Origin: an uncultured Alphaproteobacteria bacterium | Lineage (GTDB): Bacteria > Pseudomonadota > Alphaproteobacteria > HIMB59 > GCA-002718135 | Reading direction: 5' to 3' | Length of the DNA stretch: 34,003 nucleotides | Assembly: GCA_902553945.1 (NCBI GenBank) | Contig: CACDMT010000014.1 | Location: 1 to 34,003 of the forward strand | In this document: piece after piece, positions 18,771 through 26,691 of the stretch | Numbering within the stretch: position 1 is the stretch's first letter | Layout of the letters: every line of letters begins with the position of its first letter | The notes under the pieces: model-generated | Told to the model about the DNA's origin: nothing | The model's database searches: none | What the model saw: only the letters and a program-made list of their open reading frames with translations | Translations under genes and position numbers: made by a program

Positions 18771-18780
18771 TATCAAGATA
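18771..18780 (-). promoter_or_regulatory. TATCTTGATA element upstream of pyrG
   Basis: Read on the minus strand, TATCTTGATA is an inverted repeat (TATC-TT-GATA) that includes a -35-like TTGATA. The identical 10-mer lies upstream of secG at 19123-19132. For pyrG the best downstream -10 candidates (TATATC or TATCAG) are weak or poorly spaced, so promoter function here is uncertain. Confidence 0.3.
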
Positions 18781-18791
18781 ATATTAAATAA

Positions 18792-19094
18792 TTATTCAGG
18801 GATAGATGGCTCTTCTGAAGATTGTTCCTCAGAATTCAAACTTGGCAGAGATTCTAAGACATTTTTGTCAGATCCAATAGAAGCTGTTATTGTAAGAACA
18901 ACACTCATTACCATAAAAAGTGTAGCTGTAATAGCAGTCAATCGAGAAAGTAAGTTAGCTGAACCTCGGGCAGACATCATTCCTCCAAAAGTTCCCCCTC
19001 CTAAACCTAAACCTTCATTATCTGAACCTTGAAGCAAAACAAGTATCACCAAAGCTATTGCCAATATTAGCTGTATGATAATCAATGTAGTCAT
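18792..19094 (-). CDS. secG: Protein translocase subunit SecG
   Basis: A 100-residue inner-membrane protein with two hydrophobic helices (about 3-21 and 52-73). Between them is the conserved segment LLQGSDNEGLGLGGG, leading to the FGGMMSARGSANLLSRLT region that is diagnostic of SecG. The C-terminal tail (about 74-100) is acidic and Ser/Glu/Pro-rich. It is the auxiliary subunit of SecYEG. It lies between tpiA and pyrG, as is usual in alphaproteobacteria. Confidence 0.95.
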   Translation of the reverse strand: MTTLIIIQLILAIALVILVLLQGSDNEGLGLGGGTFGGMMSARGSANLLSRLTAITATLFMVMSVVLTITASIGSDKNVLESLPSLNSEEQSSEEPSIPE

Positions 19095-19100
19095 AAATTG

Positions 19101-19132
19101 CTTATATTTATAACTTAATATTTATCAAGATA
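19101..19132 (-). promoter_or_regulatory. Candidate promoter for secG
   Basis: On the minus strand, TTGATA (19128-19123) lies 16 bases from TATAAG (19106-19101). Only six bases separate this -10 from the secG ATG, and no Shine-Dalgarno is visible, so a transcript from here would be leaderless or nearly so. The -35 is embedded in TATCTTGATA (19132-19123), the 10-mer shared with the pyrG upstream region. Confidence 0.35.
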
Positions 19133-19135
19133 TAA

Positions 19136-19855
19136 TTAGGAAATAATATTGTTGAATTCTTCTATTTTTAATGAAGCTCCTCCAATTAGACAACCATCAA
19201 CACTATCTATTTCATTAATTGCTTTAGAATTTGATGATTTAACTGATCCTCCATAAAGAATTTTGTAATTATTTAAACTATCATCTATTTTTTTTATTTT
19301 TATATGAATTTGATCAATCTCATTTATTGTTGGGGTTAATCCAGTTCCAATTGCCCAAATTGGCTCGTAGGCTATAATTGTGTTTTCATTATTTGAAATT
19401 TTTGGAATACCTTCTTTAATTTGTTTTGTAAGTACTTCGGTGGTTTTATTGTTTTGTTTTTCCTCTAAAGACTCACCAATACATAGAATTGGGATAATAT
19501 TATTATTTATCAAATTACCAATTTTTAATTTTATATTATCATTAGTTTCATTAAAGTTTTGTCTTCTTTCAGAGTGGCCTACTAAACAAAATTTTACATC
19601 CATGTCATTTAACATTTCAGCAGACAACTCACCTGTAAACGCACCACTTATAAATTTTGAAACATCTTGAGCTCCTGCAAAAATATTTTTTTGGTTTTTT
19701 TTAATTTTATCAATATAAATTGATGGTGGACAAACAACAACGCAGTTTTGGCTTTTTGTATTCAATGCATCAAAATAATCATTGATGAAGGCCATATTCC
19801 CATTTAATTTCCAATTAGCGACAAAAAAAGACGAAAAATTACTAAGATTTAACAT
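19136..19855 (-). CDS. tpiA: Triosephosphate isomerase
   Basis: 239 residues. It interconverts dihydroxyacetone phosphate and glyceraldehyde 3-phosphate. The catalytic residues are all present: K16 in VANWKLNG, H94 in LVGHSERR, and E164 in AYEPIWAIGTG. The phosphate-gripping LYGGSV lies near the C-terminus, with LIGGASL after it. It is slightly shorter than the usual 250 residues, in line with a streamlined genome. It is divergent from the ppiD-like gene and is the first gene of the minus run tpiA-secG-pyrG-kdsA-eno. Confidence 0.97.
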   Translation of the reverse strand: MLNLSNFSSFFVANWKLNGNMAFINDYFDALNTKSQNCVVVCPPSIYIDKIKKNQKNIFAGAQDVSKFISGAFTGELSAEMLNDMDVKFCLVGHSERRQNFNETNDNIKLKIGNLINNNIIPILCIGESLEEKQNNKTTEVLTKQIKEGIPKISNNENTIIAYEPIWAIGTGLTPTINEIDQIHIKIKKIDDSLNNYKILYGGSVKSSNSKAINEIDSVDGCLIGGASLKIEEFNNIIS

Positions 19856-19866
19856 AATTACTTTTA

Positions 19867-19894
19867 TTTATAGAAACTAATATTGTAGAAGCAA
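19867..19894 (-). promoter_or_regulatory. Candidate promoter for tpiA
   Basis: On the minus strand, TTGCTT (19894-19889) is followed by a 16-base spacer and TATAAA (19872-19867). The predicted transcript start falls about 5 bases before the tpiA ATG (19855), a very short leader. It lies in the 49-base divergent gap with the ppiD-like gene. No equally good promoter was found for the plus direction. Confidence 0.42.
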
Positions 19895-19904
19895 TAAAAA
19901 TTTT

Positions 19905-21716
19905 ATGAGATCAATTAGAAAATCATGGATTGGAATAGCTTTAGCCATATTATTTGGACTAAGTCTATTTTTTTTTAGAGGTTCTCAAAGATATTCAAAC
20001 CTATTTAATTCAGATAATATAATCGCTTCAGTATCAGGAACAGCAATTTCAACTACTAAATTTATAAGAGCTCTAGATATGAACATATCTCAATTTGGAC
20101 AAATGTTAGGTAAAGAACTTACAGGTGATGAGATTAGGTCTTTTCAAATACATCAACTTGTACTTCAAAATTTAGTAAATAATGCAATATTTGAAAATGA
20201 ATTTGAAGATATTAATTTTATAATTGACGACTCAATTATCGCTAAAAGAACAAAAGAAAGATTCCCAAACTTATATATCAACAATCAGATTAATGAAGAA
20301 GTTTTAAATACATTTCTTAGACAACAAAAACTAAAAATAGAAGATTTGGTTAATATTATTAGTTATGAAACTAAAGCATTAGTTTTTGATGATCTTTTTT
20401 TTGAAAAAAAATATCCTTTAGAAATGCAAAAAAAAATCTCTTTGTCTGAGTCTCAAATTCGAGAATTAGATTTAATTAAAATGAATATAGAAAAAATTAA
20501 ATTAAAAAATTTTAATGAAGAAGAAATCAAAAAAAATAATACAGAACTTATTAAATTTTATAATGATAATAATAATAAATATATGACTGAAGAAAAAAGA
20601 GATATTTTATATATATTAATCAATAAGCAAAAATATGAAACTAATTTTACCCCCTCAGAATACGAAATAAATGAATATTATATAAATAATAAAAAACTAT
20701 TTACTATTCCTGAAAAAAGAAGCTTTATCCAATTTAATTTTAAATCAAAGGATGAAGCTATAGAATTTAGAAAAATAATATTAGGAAAACAAAAAGAAAA
20801 TATTATAAATATTGCAAATGAAAAAAATATCACATTTAATGAATTTGATGACTTGGCTAAATTTCAAGTTCTTGATGATTTAGCCTCATCAATTTTTACA
20901 TTAGATAAAGGTAATATATCTGAAGTAATCGAAACTACTCTAGCAAATCATATAATTTTTTTAGAAAGTATTAATAATGAAAGGGAGCCCAGTATAATTG
21001 AAGTAAAAGAAGAAATTAAAAAAACATTAACAAATGTTCAGTTAGATAATTTCTACGATGAGTTAAAATTAAATATTAGTCAGAAAATATTAGACGGTAA
21101 TTCAATTAAAGATATATCATTAGAAAACTCATTTGAAATTAAAGAAATATTGAAGGCAAAATTTTCTAATGTTGAGAATGATGATATTGAAAGTCAAATA
21201 ATAAATAACTCATTTTCTAGTAATTTAGATTTTACGAGTGATTTATTTGAGTATGATGAAAACAATGCATATGTTTTATTTGTTAATAAAATCTATGAAT
21301 CAGAACCAAAAGAAATGGAAAAAATATTTGAAACAGTAAAAAAAGATTGGATAAATTCGAAAAAAATAAATTTTGCAAAAGAAATTTTTGAAAAAAATAA
21401 TGATATCAATAAAATTAAGTCAATTTTTAATGAAGATTTGACGAATTTAGAAACGACATTAAAAAATAGTGAATTTCCTTTTGATTTAACTAAAAAAATA
21501 TTTGAGAGCAATATTAATGATATAAGTTTTTCTATAGATAAAAATATAATATTTTTTGCAAAAGTTAAAAATATTAAATTTCCAAATCAAATAGATCAAT
21601 CTTCCGAGATAAATGTAAACTCTGATTTAAAGAATGCTTTTGGAAGTGAGATCATAAAAACTAAAAGTATATCACTTAATGATGAATTAATTAATGGTAT
21701 TTTATCTCAGTATTGA
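19905..21716 (+). CDS. ppiD: PpiD/SurA-like membrane-anchored periplasmic chaperone (peptidylprolyl isomerase family)
   Basis: 603 residues, close to the ~620 of PpiD. A basic N-terminus (MRSIRKSWIG) and one membrane helix (about 8-25) anchor it in the inner membrane with the rest in the periplasm. Residues about 36-180 resemble the SurA_N/PpiD chaperone arm, beginning NIIASVSGTAISTTKF. A short region near 265-360 (FTIPEKRSFIQFNF ... LDKGNISEVIETTLANHIIFLE) lines up with a parvulin rotamase domain, but the GGDLG core is missing, so catalysis is doubtful. It likely helps fold newly exported outer-membrane proteins. The divergent position from tpiA and upstream of trpE matches alphaproteobacteria. 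Its TGA stop overlaps the trpE ATG by one base. Confidence 0.85.
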   Translation: MRSIRKSWIGIALAILFGLSLFFFRGSQRYSNLFNSDNIIASVSGTAISTTKFIRALDMNISQFGQMLGKELTGDEIRSFQIHQLVLQNLVNNAIFENEFEDINFIIDDSIIAKRTKERFPNLYINNQINEEVLNTFLRQQKLKIEDLVNIISYETKALVFDDLFFEKKYPLEMQKKISLSESQIRELDLIKMNIEKIKLKNFNEEEIKKNNTELIKFYNDNNNKYMTEEKRDILYILINKQKYETNFTPSEYEINEYYINNKKLFTIPEKRSFIQFNFKSKDEAIEFRKIILGKQKENIINIANEKNITFNEFDDLAKFQVLDDLASSIFTLDKGNISEVIETTLANHIIFLESINNEREPSIIEVKEEIKKTLTNVQLDNFYDELKLNISQKILDGNSIKDISLENSFEIKEILKAKFSNVENDDIESQIINNSFSSNLDFTSDLFEYDENNAYVLFVNKIYESEPKEMEKIFETVKKDWINSKKINFAKEIFEKNNDINKIKSIFNEDLTNLETTLKNSEFPFDLTKKIFESNINDISFSIDKNIIFFAKVKNIKFPNQIDQSSEINVNSDLKNAFGSEIIKTKSISLNDELINGILSQY

Positions 21717-23194
21717 TGAGTATTAATAAAGAAATTTTTATAAGAAATTTCAATAAAGGCATTCCTCAATTATTAAAAAAAAACTTCATAGCTGATATTG
21801 AAACACCATTTTCGTCATTACTAAAAATTAGTAATAATGAAAAATATTCATTCCTCCTAGAATCAGTTCAGGGTGGAAGTAAGAGAGGGAGATATTCTTT
21901 ATTAGGATGTGATCCAGATTTAATCTGGACAGTTAAATCAGGAAAAGCCAAAGTTAAATATTTAGATCACAATTTCAATTATGAACTAAGCAATAAACCA
22001 TTAGATAGTTTGAAAGAATTAGTTAAACTTTCTAAATTTAATAATAATTTAGATGAAGTGCCTTACCCTACTTTGGTGGGATATTTAGGTTATTCAATGA
22101 TAAAATATATGGAAAACATAAAACTTAAAAATGAAGATAATATTAAAATACCTGAAGCAATAATGATAAGGCCAAAAATTGTAGCAGTTTTTGATAATAT
22201 AAAAGACATAATTTCAATAATGATAATTAGTTATCCATCAAAAAAAATTTCTGCTGAAAAAGCATATAGAAATAGTTCACTATTGATGACTAAAACAATA
22301 AAAAAACTTGAAAAAAGTGTAATCAATTCATCAAATAATAAAAGTAAAAAAATTAATAAATTAAATTTTAAATCAAATTTTAAAAAAGAAGAATTTTATA
22401 AAATTGTTAATAAAGCAAAAAATTATATTAAAAAAGGTGATATTTTTCAAGTTGTTCCATCTCAAAGATTTGAAACAAAATATAATCTTAAAGCAATAGA
22501 CTTATATAGAGCACTCAGAAGGCTTAATCCTTCTCCTTATCTAGTAAACCTTAACTTTGATAAAATAGGTCTTGTAGCTTCAAGTCCCGAGTTAATGGTA
22601 CAACTTAGAAATAAAAAAGTAACAATTAGACCAATTGCAGGGACGCGAAGAAGAGGTAAAAATACTAATGAGGATATGCTTTTATCAAAAGATTTATTGA
22701 AGGATGAAAAAGAATTGGCTGAACATTTAATGCTTTTGGATCTAGGAAGAAACGATGTTGGTAGAGTTTCAAAAAAAGGTACAGTAAATGTAACTGAAAA
22801 AATGATAATAGAATATTATTCTCATGTTATGCATATAGTTTCAAATGTAGAAGGTGTAATTGATAATAAACTAGATGCAATTGATGCACTAATTGCAGGA
22901 TTTCCTGCAGGAACGGTTTCAGGTGCGCCAAAAATTCGTGCAATGGAAATAATTGATGAACTAGAAAATCTTAATCGAAGTTTTTATGCTGGTTGTATGG
23001 GTTATTTTGACTCAAATGGTGATATGGATACATGTATTAGTTTACGAACAGGTCTAGTTAAAAATAATAAATTATATATACAAGCTGGAGCAGGTATTGT
23101 TTATGACTCTAAACCTAAAAACGAACACATGGAAATTTTAAATAAAGCAGGAGCTCTGATGGAAGCAGCTAAAGAGTCATACAAGTATAGTTAA
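21716..23194 (+). CDS. trpE: Anthranilate synthase component I
   Basis: 492 residues from the ATG at 21716 (TGATG overlap with the ppiD stop); a TTG one codon upstream is less likely. It converts chorismate and ammonia to anthranilate with TrpG. The N-terminal lobe has LLES (47-50) followed by GGSKRGRYSLLG, the feedback tryptophan-binding site, so it should be Trp-inhibited. The C-terminal chorismate-binding domain has IFQVVPSQRF, PSPYLVNL, IRPIAGTRRRGKN, EHLMLLDLGRNDVGRV, HVMHIVSNVEG and FPAGTVSGAPKIRAMEI. The RR-G and E-L-AEH motifs support trpE over pabB. It is not fused to TrpG, unlike in rhizobia. Confidence 0.97.
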   Translation: MSINKEIFIRNFNKGIPQLLKKNFIADIETPFSSLLKISNNEKYSFLLESVQGGSKRGRYSLLGCDPDLIWTVKSGKAKVKYLDHNFNYELSNKPLDSLKELVKLSKFNNNLDEVPYPTLVGYLGYSMIKYMENIKLKNEDNIKIPEAIMIRPKIVAVFDNIKDIISIMIISYPSKKISAEKAYRNSSLLMTKTIKKLEKSVINSSNNKSKKINKLNFKSNFKKEEFYKIVNKAKNYIKKGDIFQVVPSQRFETKYNLKAIDLYRALRRLNPSPYLVNLNFDKIGLVASSPELMVQLRNKKVTIRPIAGTRRRGKNTNEDMLLSKDLLKDEKELAEHLMLLDLGRNDVGRVSKKGTVNVTEKMIIEYYSHVMHIVSNVEGVIDNKLDAIDALIAGFPAGTVSGAPKIRAMEIIDELENLNRSFYAGCMGYFDSNGDMDTCISLRTGLVKNNKLYIQAGAGIVYDSKPKNEHMEILNKAGALMEAAKESYKYS

Positions 23195-23763
23195 TGATAT
23201 TATTAATTGATAATTATGATAGCTTCACATTCAATGTAAAACATTATTTATTAGAACTAGGCATAAATATTAAAGTTATAAGAAATGATAAAATATCTGT
23301 TAAAAAAATTAATAAATTAAAACCTAAAGCAATTGTATTATCACCAGGTCCCTGCACACCTAATGAAGCAGGAATTTGCTTAGATGCAGTTTCACAACTA
23401 TATAAAAAAATACCAATACTTGGTATATGCTTAGGACATCAAGCTATTGGTCAATCATTTGGTAGCAAGATTATAAAATGTGATGAAATTATGCATGGGA
23501 AAGTTGATAATATATATCATTTTGGTCACTCTATATTTAAAAATATAGAAAGAAAATTTAAAGCAACAAGATATCACTCATTAATTATAGAAAAAAAAAC
23601 TTTATCACCAGATTTTATAATTACTGCTGAAACAAAAAATAAATTAATCATGGGTATAGCACATAAAAAATATCCAGTTTATGGATTACAATTTCATCCA
23701 GAGAGTATTGGAACAAACATGGGTAAAACGATATTTAAAAACTTTTTGAGTTTAGTAAAATAA
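23194..23763 (+). CDS. trpG: Anthranilate synthase component II (glutamine amidotransferase)
   Basis: A 189-residue stand-alone class I amidotransferase that supplies ammonia to TrpE. The catalytic triad is visible: nucleophile C79 in LGICLGHQAIGQ, and H168/E170 in LQFHPESIGT. The N-terminal LLIDNYDSFTFNV and LSPGPCTPNEAG motifs are typical of TrpG/PabA. It may also serve aminodeoxychorismate synthase if no separate pabA exists; that is inference. Start and stop are coupled to its neighbours by TAATG one-base overlaps (trpE stop/trpG start and trpG stop/trpD start). Confidence 0.96.
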   Translation: MILLIDNYDSFTFNVKHYLLELGINIKVIRNDKISVKKINKLKPKAIVLSPGPCTPNEAGICLDAVSQLYKKIPILGICLGHQAIGQSFGSKIIKCDEIMHGKVDNIYHFGHSIFKNIERKFKATRYHSLIIEKKTLSPDFIITAETKNKLIMGIAHKKYPVYGLQFHPESIGTNMGKTIFKNFLSLVK

Positions 23764-24764
23764 TGAATCAGAATTTAATATTTAATAAAATTTACAATAA
23801 AATAAATCTTAGTGTTGAAGAGAGTATGTTTATTTTCAATAGTATAATGAATGGAGAAATAGATGACATAAAAATTACATCTATACTCATTAGCTTAAAA
23901 CTAAAAGGTGAAACAAAAGAAGAGATTATTGGCGCAGCTAAAGTAATGAGAGAAAAATCTCTAAAAATAAATTCTCCACAAAATACAATTGATACATGTG
24001 GAACTGGTGGAGATATGAAAGATACATTAAACATATCAACAAGTGCAGCCATAGTTGCAGCAAGTGCTGGTGTCACTATAGCTAAGCATGGAAATCGTTC
24101 AGTTAGTTCCAAATCAGGTTCTGCAGATATGCTTGAAAAAATAGGTTATAAAATTTCAAATAATGTAAAAGAATTAGAGAATTCACTATCAAATAAAAAT
24201 TTTTGTTTTTTATTTGCTCAAAATCATCACTCTGCAATGAAAAATGTAATTAACGTCCGTAAAAATTTAGCTACACGCACAATTTTTAATTTATTAGGCC
24301 CACTAACAAACCCTGCTAATGCAAGTAAACAACTTTTAGGTGTTTATTCAAAAGATTTAGTTTCTATGCATTGTAATTGCTTAAGAGACCTAGGTTCTGA
24401 AAAAGCTATAGTTGTTCACGGCTTAGATGGTTTAGATGAAATTAGTTTATCTGATAATACTTACATTAATGAATTAAAGGATAATAGAGTTCTGGAATAT
24501 ACTTTTGATCCAAGAGACTACGGATATGATTTAATTAAATTAGAAGATATAAAAGGAGGCGATCCAGAATACAATGCAAGTTGCTTTTATAAAATGATTA
24601 ACGGTGATTATAAAGAATTTCAAAAGATTATTGAAATTAATGCTGGCGCAGCAATATATTTATCCAAAATAACAAAAGATCTAAAAGAGAGTTTTGATTT
24701 AGCAAAAAAAGTTATTGAGGAAGGAATTACAAAAAATTTTGTAAACTCATTAATTGATGAGTAA
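23763..24764 (+). CDS. trpD: Anthranilate phosphoribosyltransferase
   Basis: 333 residues. It transfers phosphoribose from PRPP to anthranilate. The PRPP-binding glycine motif TCGTGGDMKDTLNIST (around 82-97) is complete. AKHGNRSVSSKSGSADMLE follows, binding anthranilate and metal, and RTIFNLLGPLTNPA is the conserved central loop. The C-terminal VVHGLDGLDEIS motif carries the metal-ligand DE pair. An ordinary member of the trp run, with a one-base overlap upstream and an 8-base overlap with trpC. Confidence 0.97.
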   Translation: MNQNLIFNKIYNKINLSVEESMFIFNSIMNGEIDDIKITSILISLKLKGETKEEIIGAAKVMREKSLKINSPQNTIDTCGTGGDMKDTLNISTSAAIVAASAGVTIAKHGNRSVSSKSGSADMLEKIGYKISNNVKELENSLSNKNFCFLFAQNHHSAMKNVINVRKNLATRTIFNLLGPLTNPANASKQLLGVYSKDLVSMHCNCLRDLGSEKAIVVHGLDGLDEISLSDNTYINELKDNRVLEYTFDPRDYGYDLIKLEDIKGGDPEYNASCFYKMINGDYKEFQKIIEINAGAAIYLSKITKDLKESFDLAKKVIEEGITKNFVNSLIDE

Positions 24765-25557
24765 TATACTTCAAAAAATCTGTAAAGATAAATCTAATGA
24801 ATTAGAAGAAACAAAAAAAAGATGTTCTTTTAAAACATTAGAAAAATTAATATCTTCAAAATTAGAAAAACGTAATTTTAAAGAAAAATTAATCTCCGCA
24901 CAAAAGAATAAAAAAAATTTGATTATTGGTGAAATTAAAAAACAAAGTCCAAGTGCAGGTGAAATAATATCAGATTATATTCCAGAAAATATTGCTATTG
25001 AGTATGAAAAGTCAGGTATCGGAGCATTATCTATTTTGACAGAAAGTAAATATTTTTTTGGCAATATTGATCATATATCTCTTGTAAAAAAGAAAACAAA
25101 TCTTCCAATCTTAAGAAAAGATTTTATTATTGATAAATATCAAATTTTAGAGAGCAAAATATACCAAGCTGATTGTATATTATTGATTTTATCAATACTA
25201 TCAGATGAACAGGCAATAGATTTTATTAATTTTGCAAATGAACTAAAATTAGATTGTATTATAGAAGTGCATGATGAAGAAGAGCTTAAAAGAGCAATTA
25301 AATTAGATTACCCAGTAATTGGAATTAATAATAGAAATCTTAAAAGTCTTGAAATAAATTTAAATAATTCTATTAATTTAAATAAAAATTTATCGAATGA
25401 TTATATTTTAATAGCAGAAAGTGGCATAAAAACTTCTTATGATATTAAAAAATTTAATTCATCAGGAATTTATAATTTTTTAATAGGAGAAAGTTTGTTA
25501 AAATCTAAAGATAAAGAAAAAAAAATTGGAGAATTACTTTCATATGAGTCATATTAA
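24757..25557 (+). CDS. trpC: Indole-3-glycerol phosphate synthase
   Basis: 266 residues from the ATG at 24757, overlapping the trpD stop as ATGAGTAA; the TTG just before it is rejected. The TIM-barrel active-site motifs are visible: IGEIKKQSPSAGEI with the catalytic Lys, ILRKDFIID with the second Lys, IIEVHDEEEL, IGINNRNL and IAESGIK. It closes the indole ring from CdRP. It is monofunctional, not fused to TrpF; trpF, trpB and trpA are not in this window and must lie elsewhere, as is usual in alphaproteobacteria. It overlaps moaC by 14 bases. Confidence 0.96.
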   Translation: MSNILQKICKDKSNELEETKKRCSFKTLEKLISSKLEKRNFKEKLISAQKNKKNLIIGEIKKQSPSAGEIISDYIPENIAIEYEKSGIGALSILTESKYFFGNIDHISLVKKKTNLPILRKDFIIDKYQILESKIYQADCILLILSILSDEQAIDFINFANELKLDCIIEVHDEEELKRAIKLDYPVIGINNRNLKSLEINLNNSINLNKNLSNDYILIAESGIKTSYDIKKFNSSGIYNFLIGESLLKSKDKEKKIGELLSYESY

Positions 25558-25999
25558 TAAAAAAGGTAATCCATATATAGTTGATGTATCTAATAAAGAT
25601 ATAACTGAAAGATTAGCAATAGCTTCTGGTGAAATAAAATTTGATAAAGAAACATTCAAAAAGATAAGATCTTTAAAGACTAAAAAAGGAAACCTAGAAA
25701 AAACTGCTATTATTGCTGGAATAATGGGGGCAAAAGAAACATCTAGATTAATACCTCTGTGTCATAATATCCCTATTAATCATATTAATATTGATATTAA
25801 AAAAAATGATAAAAAATTTAGCTTAATTATCGAAAGTACCATAAAAACAAACGCAAATACTGGTGTGGAAATGGAAGCTTTAACGGCTGTTGCAATTAGT
25901 TGTCTTACAATTTATGATATGTGTAAATACTTGAATAAAAAAATCAAAATACAAAACATAAAACTTTTATCAAAATCAGGTGGAAAATCTAATCTTTAA
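25544..25999 (+). CDS. moaC: Cyclic pyranopterin monophosphate synthase (molybdenum cofactor step)
   Basis: 151 residues from the ATG at 25544, with GGAG about 12 bases upstream; a TTG 18 bases earlier would add MENYFH, which is not family-like. MoaC forms cyclic pyranopterin monophosphate from the 3',8-cyclo-GTP made by MoaA. The active site is complete: H74 in PLCHNIP, E109 and E111 in GVEMEAL, D125 and K128 in IYDMCKYL, each three residues below the E. coli numbering I recall. The gene is coupled to trpC by overlap, as in other alphaproteobacteria, but the moeA gene that normally follows is absent. Confidence 0.95.
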   Translation: MSHINKKGNPYIVDVSNKDITERLAIASGEIKFDKETFKKIRSLKTKKGNLEKTAIIAGIMGAKETSRLIPLCHNIPINHINIDIKKNDKKFSLIIESTIKTNANTGVEMEALTAVAISCLTIYDMCKYLNKKIKIQNIKLLSKSGGKSNL

Positions 26000-26032
26000 A
26001 TTATTGATAAATAACAATATTTTTTTTTGTTC

Positions 26033-26061
26033 TTGTTTTGATCGATAAGAACATATATAGA
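26033..26061 (+). promoter_or_regulatory. Candidate lexA promoter
   Basis: TTGTTT (26033-26038) and TATAGA (26056-26061) are 17 bases apart. The -10 overlaps the LexA box, which would give direct promoter occlusion. The predicted transcript start falls at or next to the ATG at 26068, so the message may be leaderless. The -35 matches consensus only partly. Confidence 0.33.
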
Positions 26062-26063
26062 AC
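26049..26063 (+). promoter_or_regulatory. LexA box (SOS operator) upstream of lexA
   Basis: GAACATATATAGAAC is a perfect match to the reverse complement of the alphaproteobacterial LexA box GTTC-N7-GTTC. It ends five bases before the lexA ATG at 26068, as expected for autoregulation. A second imperfect copy, GTTC-N7-GATC, may lie just upstream starting at 26029, overlapping the -35 candidate. Confidence 0.82.
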
Positions 26064-26067
26064 ATAT

Positions 26068-26691
26068 ATGCTTACCAAGAAACAAAAAGAATTATTTGAT
26101 TATCTTAAAGATTATATATCTAATAATCAAATCTCACCTTCATTTGAAGAAATGAAAGAGGCTGTAAATTTAAAATCAAAATCAGGAATTCATAGACTTA
26201 TAACAAGCTTAGAACAAAGAGGATTTATAAAGAGATTGAAACATAAAGCTAGAGCTATGGAAATTATTGATAAATATACTAATTCTCAAGAGATCAATAT
26301 AGAAAGTGTAAATATACCTTTGATCGGCTCAATTGCTGCAGGAGATGCAATTGAGGCAATAGAAAATTCAAATGACTTTATATCTATCCCATCATCTATG
26401 ACATCACCAAACGCTAAATATTTTGGTCTTAAAGTTAAAGGTTTGTCTATGATTGATGAAGGTATATTTGATGGAGATATTGCTGTAATAAAAAAAACCA
26501 ACAATGTTGAAAATGGTAAAATTGCTGCAATATTAACTAATGATAATGAGGTAACCCTTAAAACGATAAAATTTAATAAAGGAAAAGTTATACTAATTCC
26601 AGCAAATCAATCCTTCCAAACAAAAGAATATAAAGCTGGTGAAATTCAAGTACAAGGCACTTTATCTGGAATTATAAGAAAATACATTTAA
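26068..26691 (+). CDS. lexA: LexA repressor
   Basis: 207 residues from the ATG at 26068 (MLTKKQKELFDYL, the typical LexA start). A TTG at 26038 would extend the frame by ten residues but would put the LexA operator inside the gene, so it is rejected. The winged HTH (about 1-65) includes SPSFEEMKEAVNLKSKSGIH. The autocleavage bond is A91-G92 in SIAAGDAIEA, and the catalytic dyad is S127 (KGLSMIDEG) and K165 (VTLKTIKF). It represses SOS genes and cleaves itself when RecA is activated. It follows moaC after a 68-base gap holding its own promoter and operator, and precedes gltX by 18 bases. Confidence 0.96.
   Translation: MLTKKQKELFDYLKDYISNNQISPSFEEMKEAVNLKSKSGIHRLITSLEQRGFIKRLKHKARAMEIIDKYTNSQEINIESVNIPLIGSIAAGDAIEAIENSNDFISIPSSMTSPNAKYFGLKVKGLSMIDEGIFDGDIAVIKKTNNVENGKIAAILTNDNEVTLKTIKFNKGKVILIPANQSFQTKEYKAGEIQVQGTLSGIIRKYI

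Noticed and set aside
18750-18775. Possible stem-loop (TGATATA / TATATCA) between secG and pyrG
   Set aside because: Seven all-weak base pairs with a 12-base loop and no U-tract; too weak for a terminator and partly explained by the TATCTTGATA element.
21775-21783. Run of nine A residues early in trpE as a slippage or phase-variation site
   Set aside because: Runs of eight to nine A or T are common in this window (for example in the monophosphatase gene near 1752), so this one is not special.
26038-26067. TTG start for lexA ten codons upstream
   Set aside because: It would place the perfect LexA operator in coding sequence, and the ATG at 26068 gives the standard LexA N-terminus.
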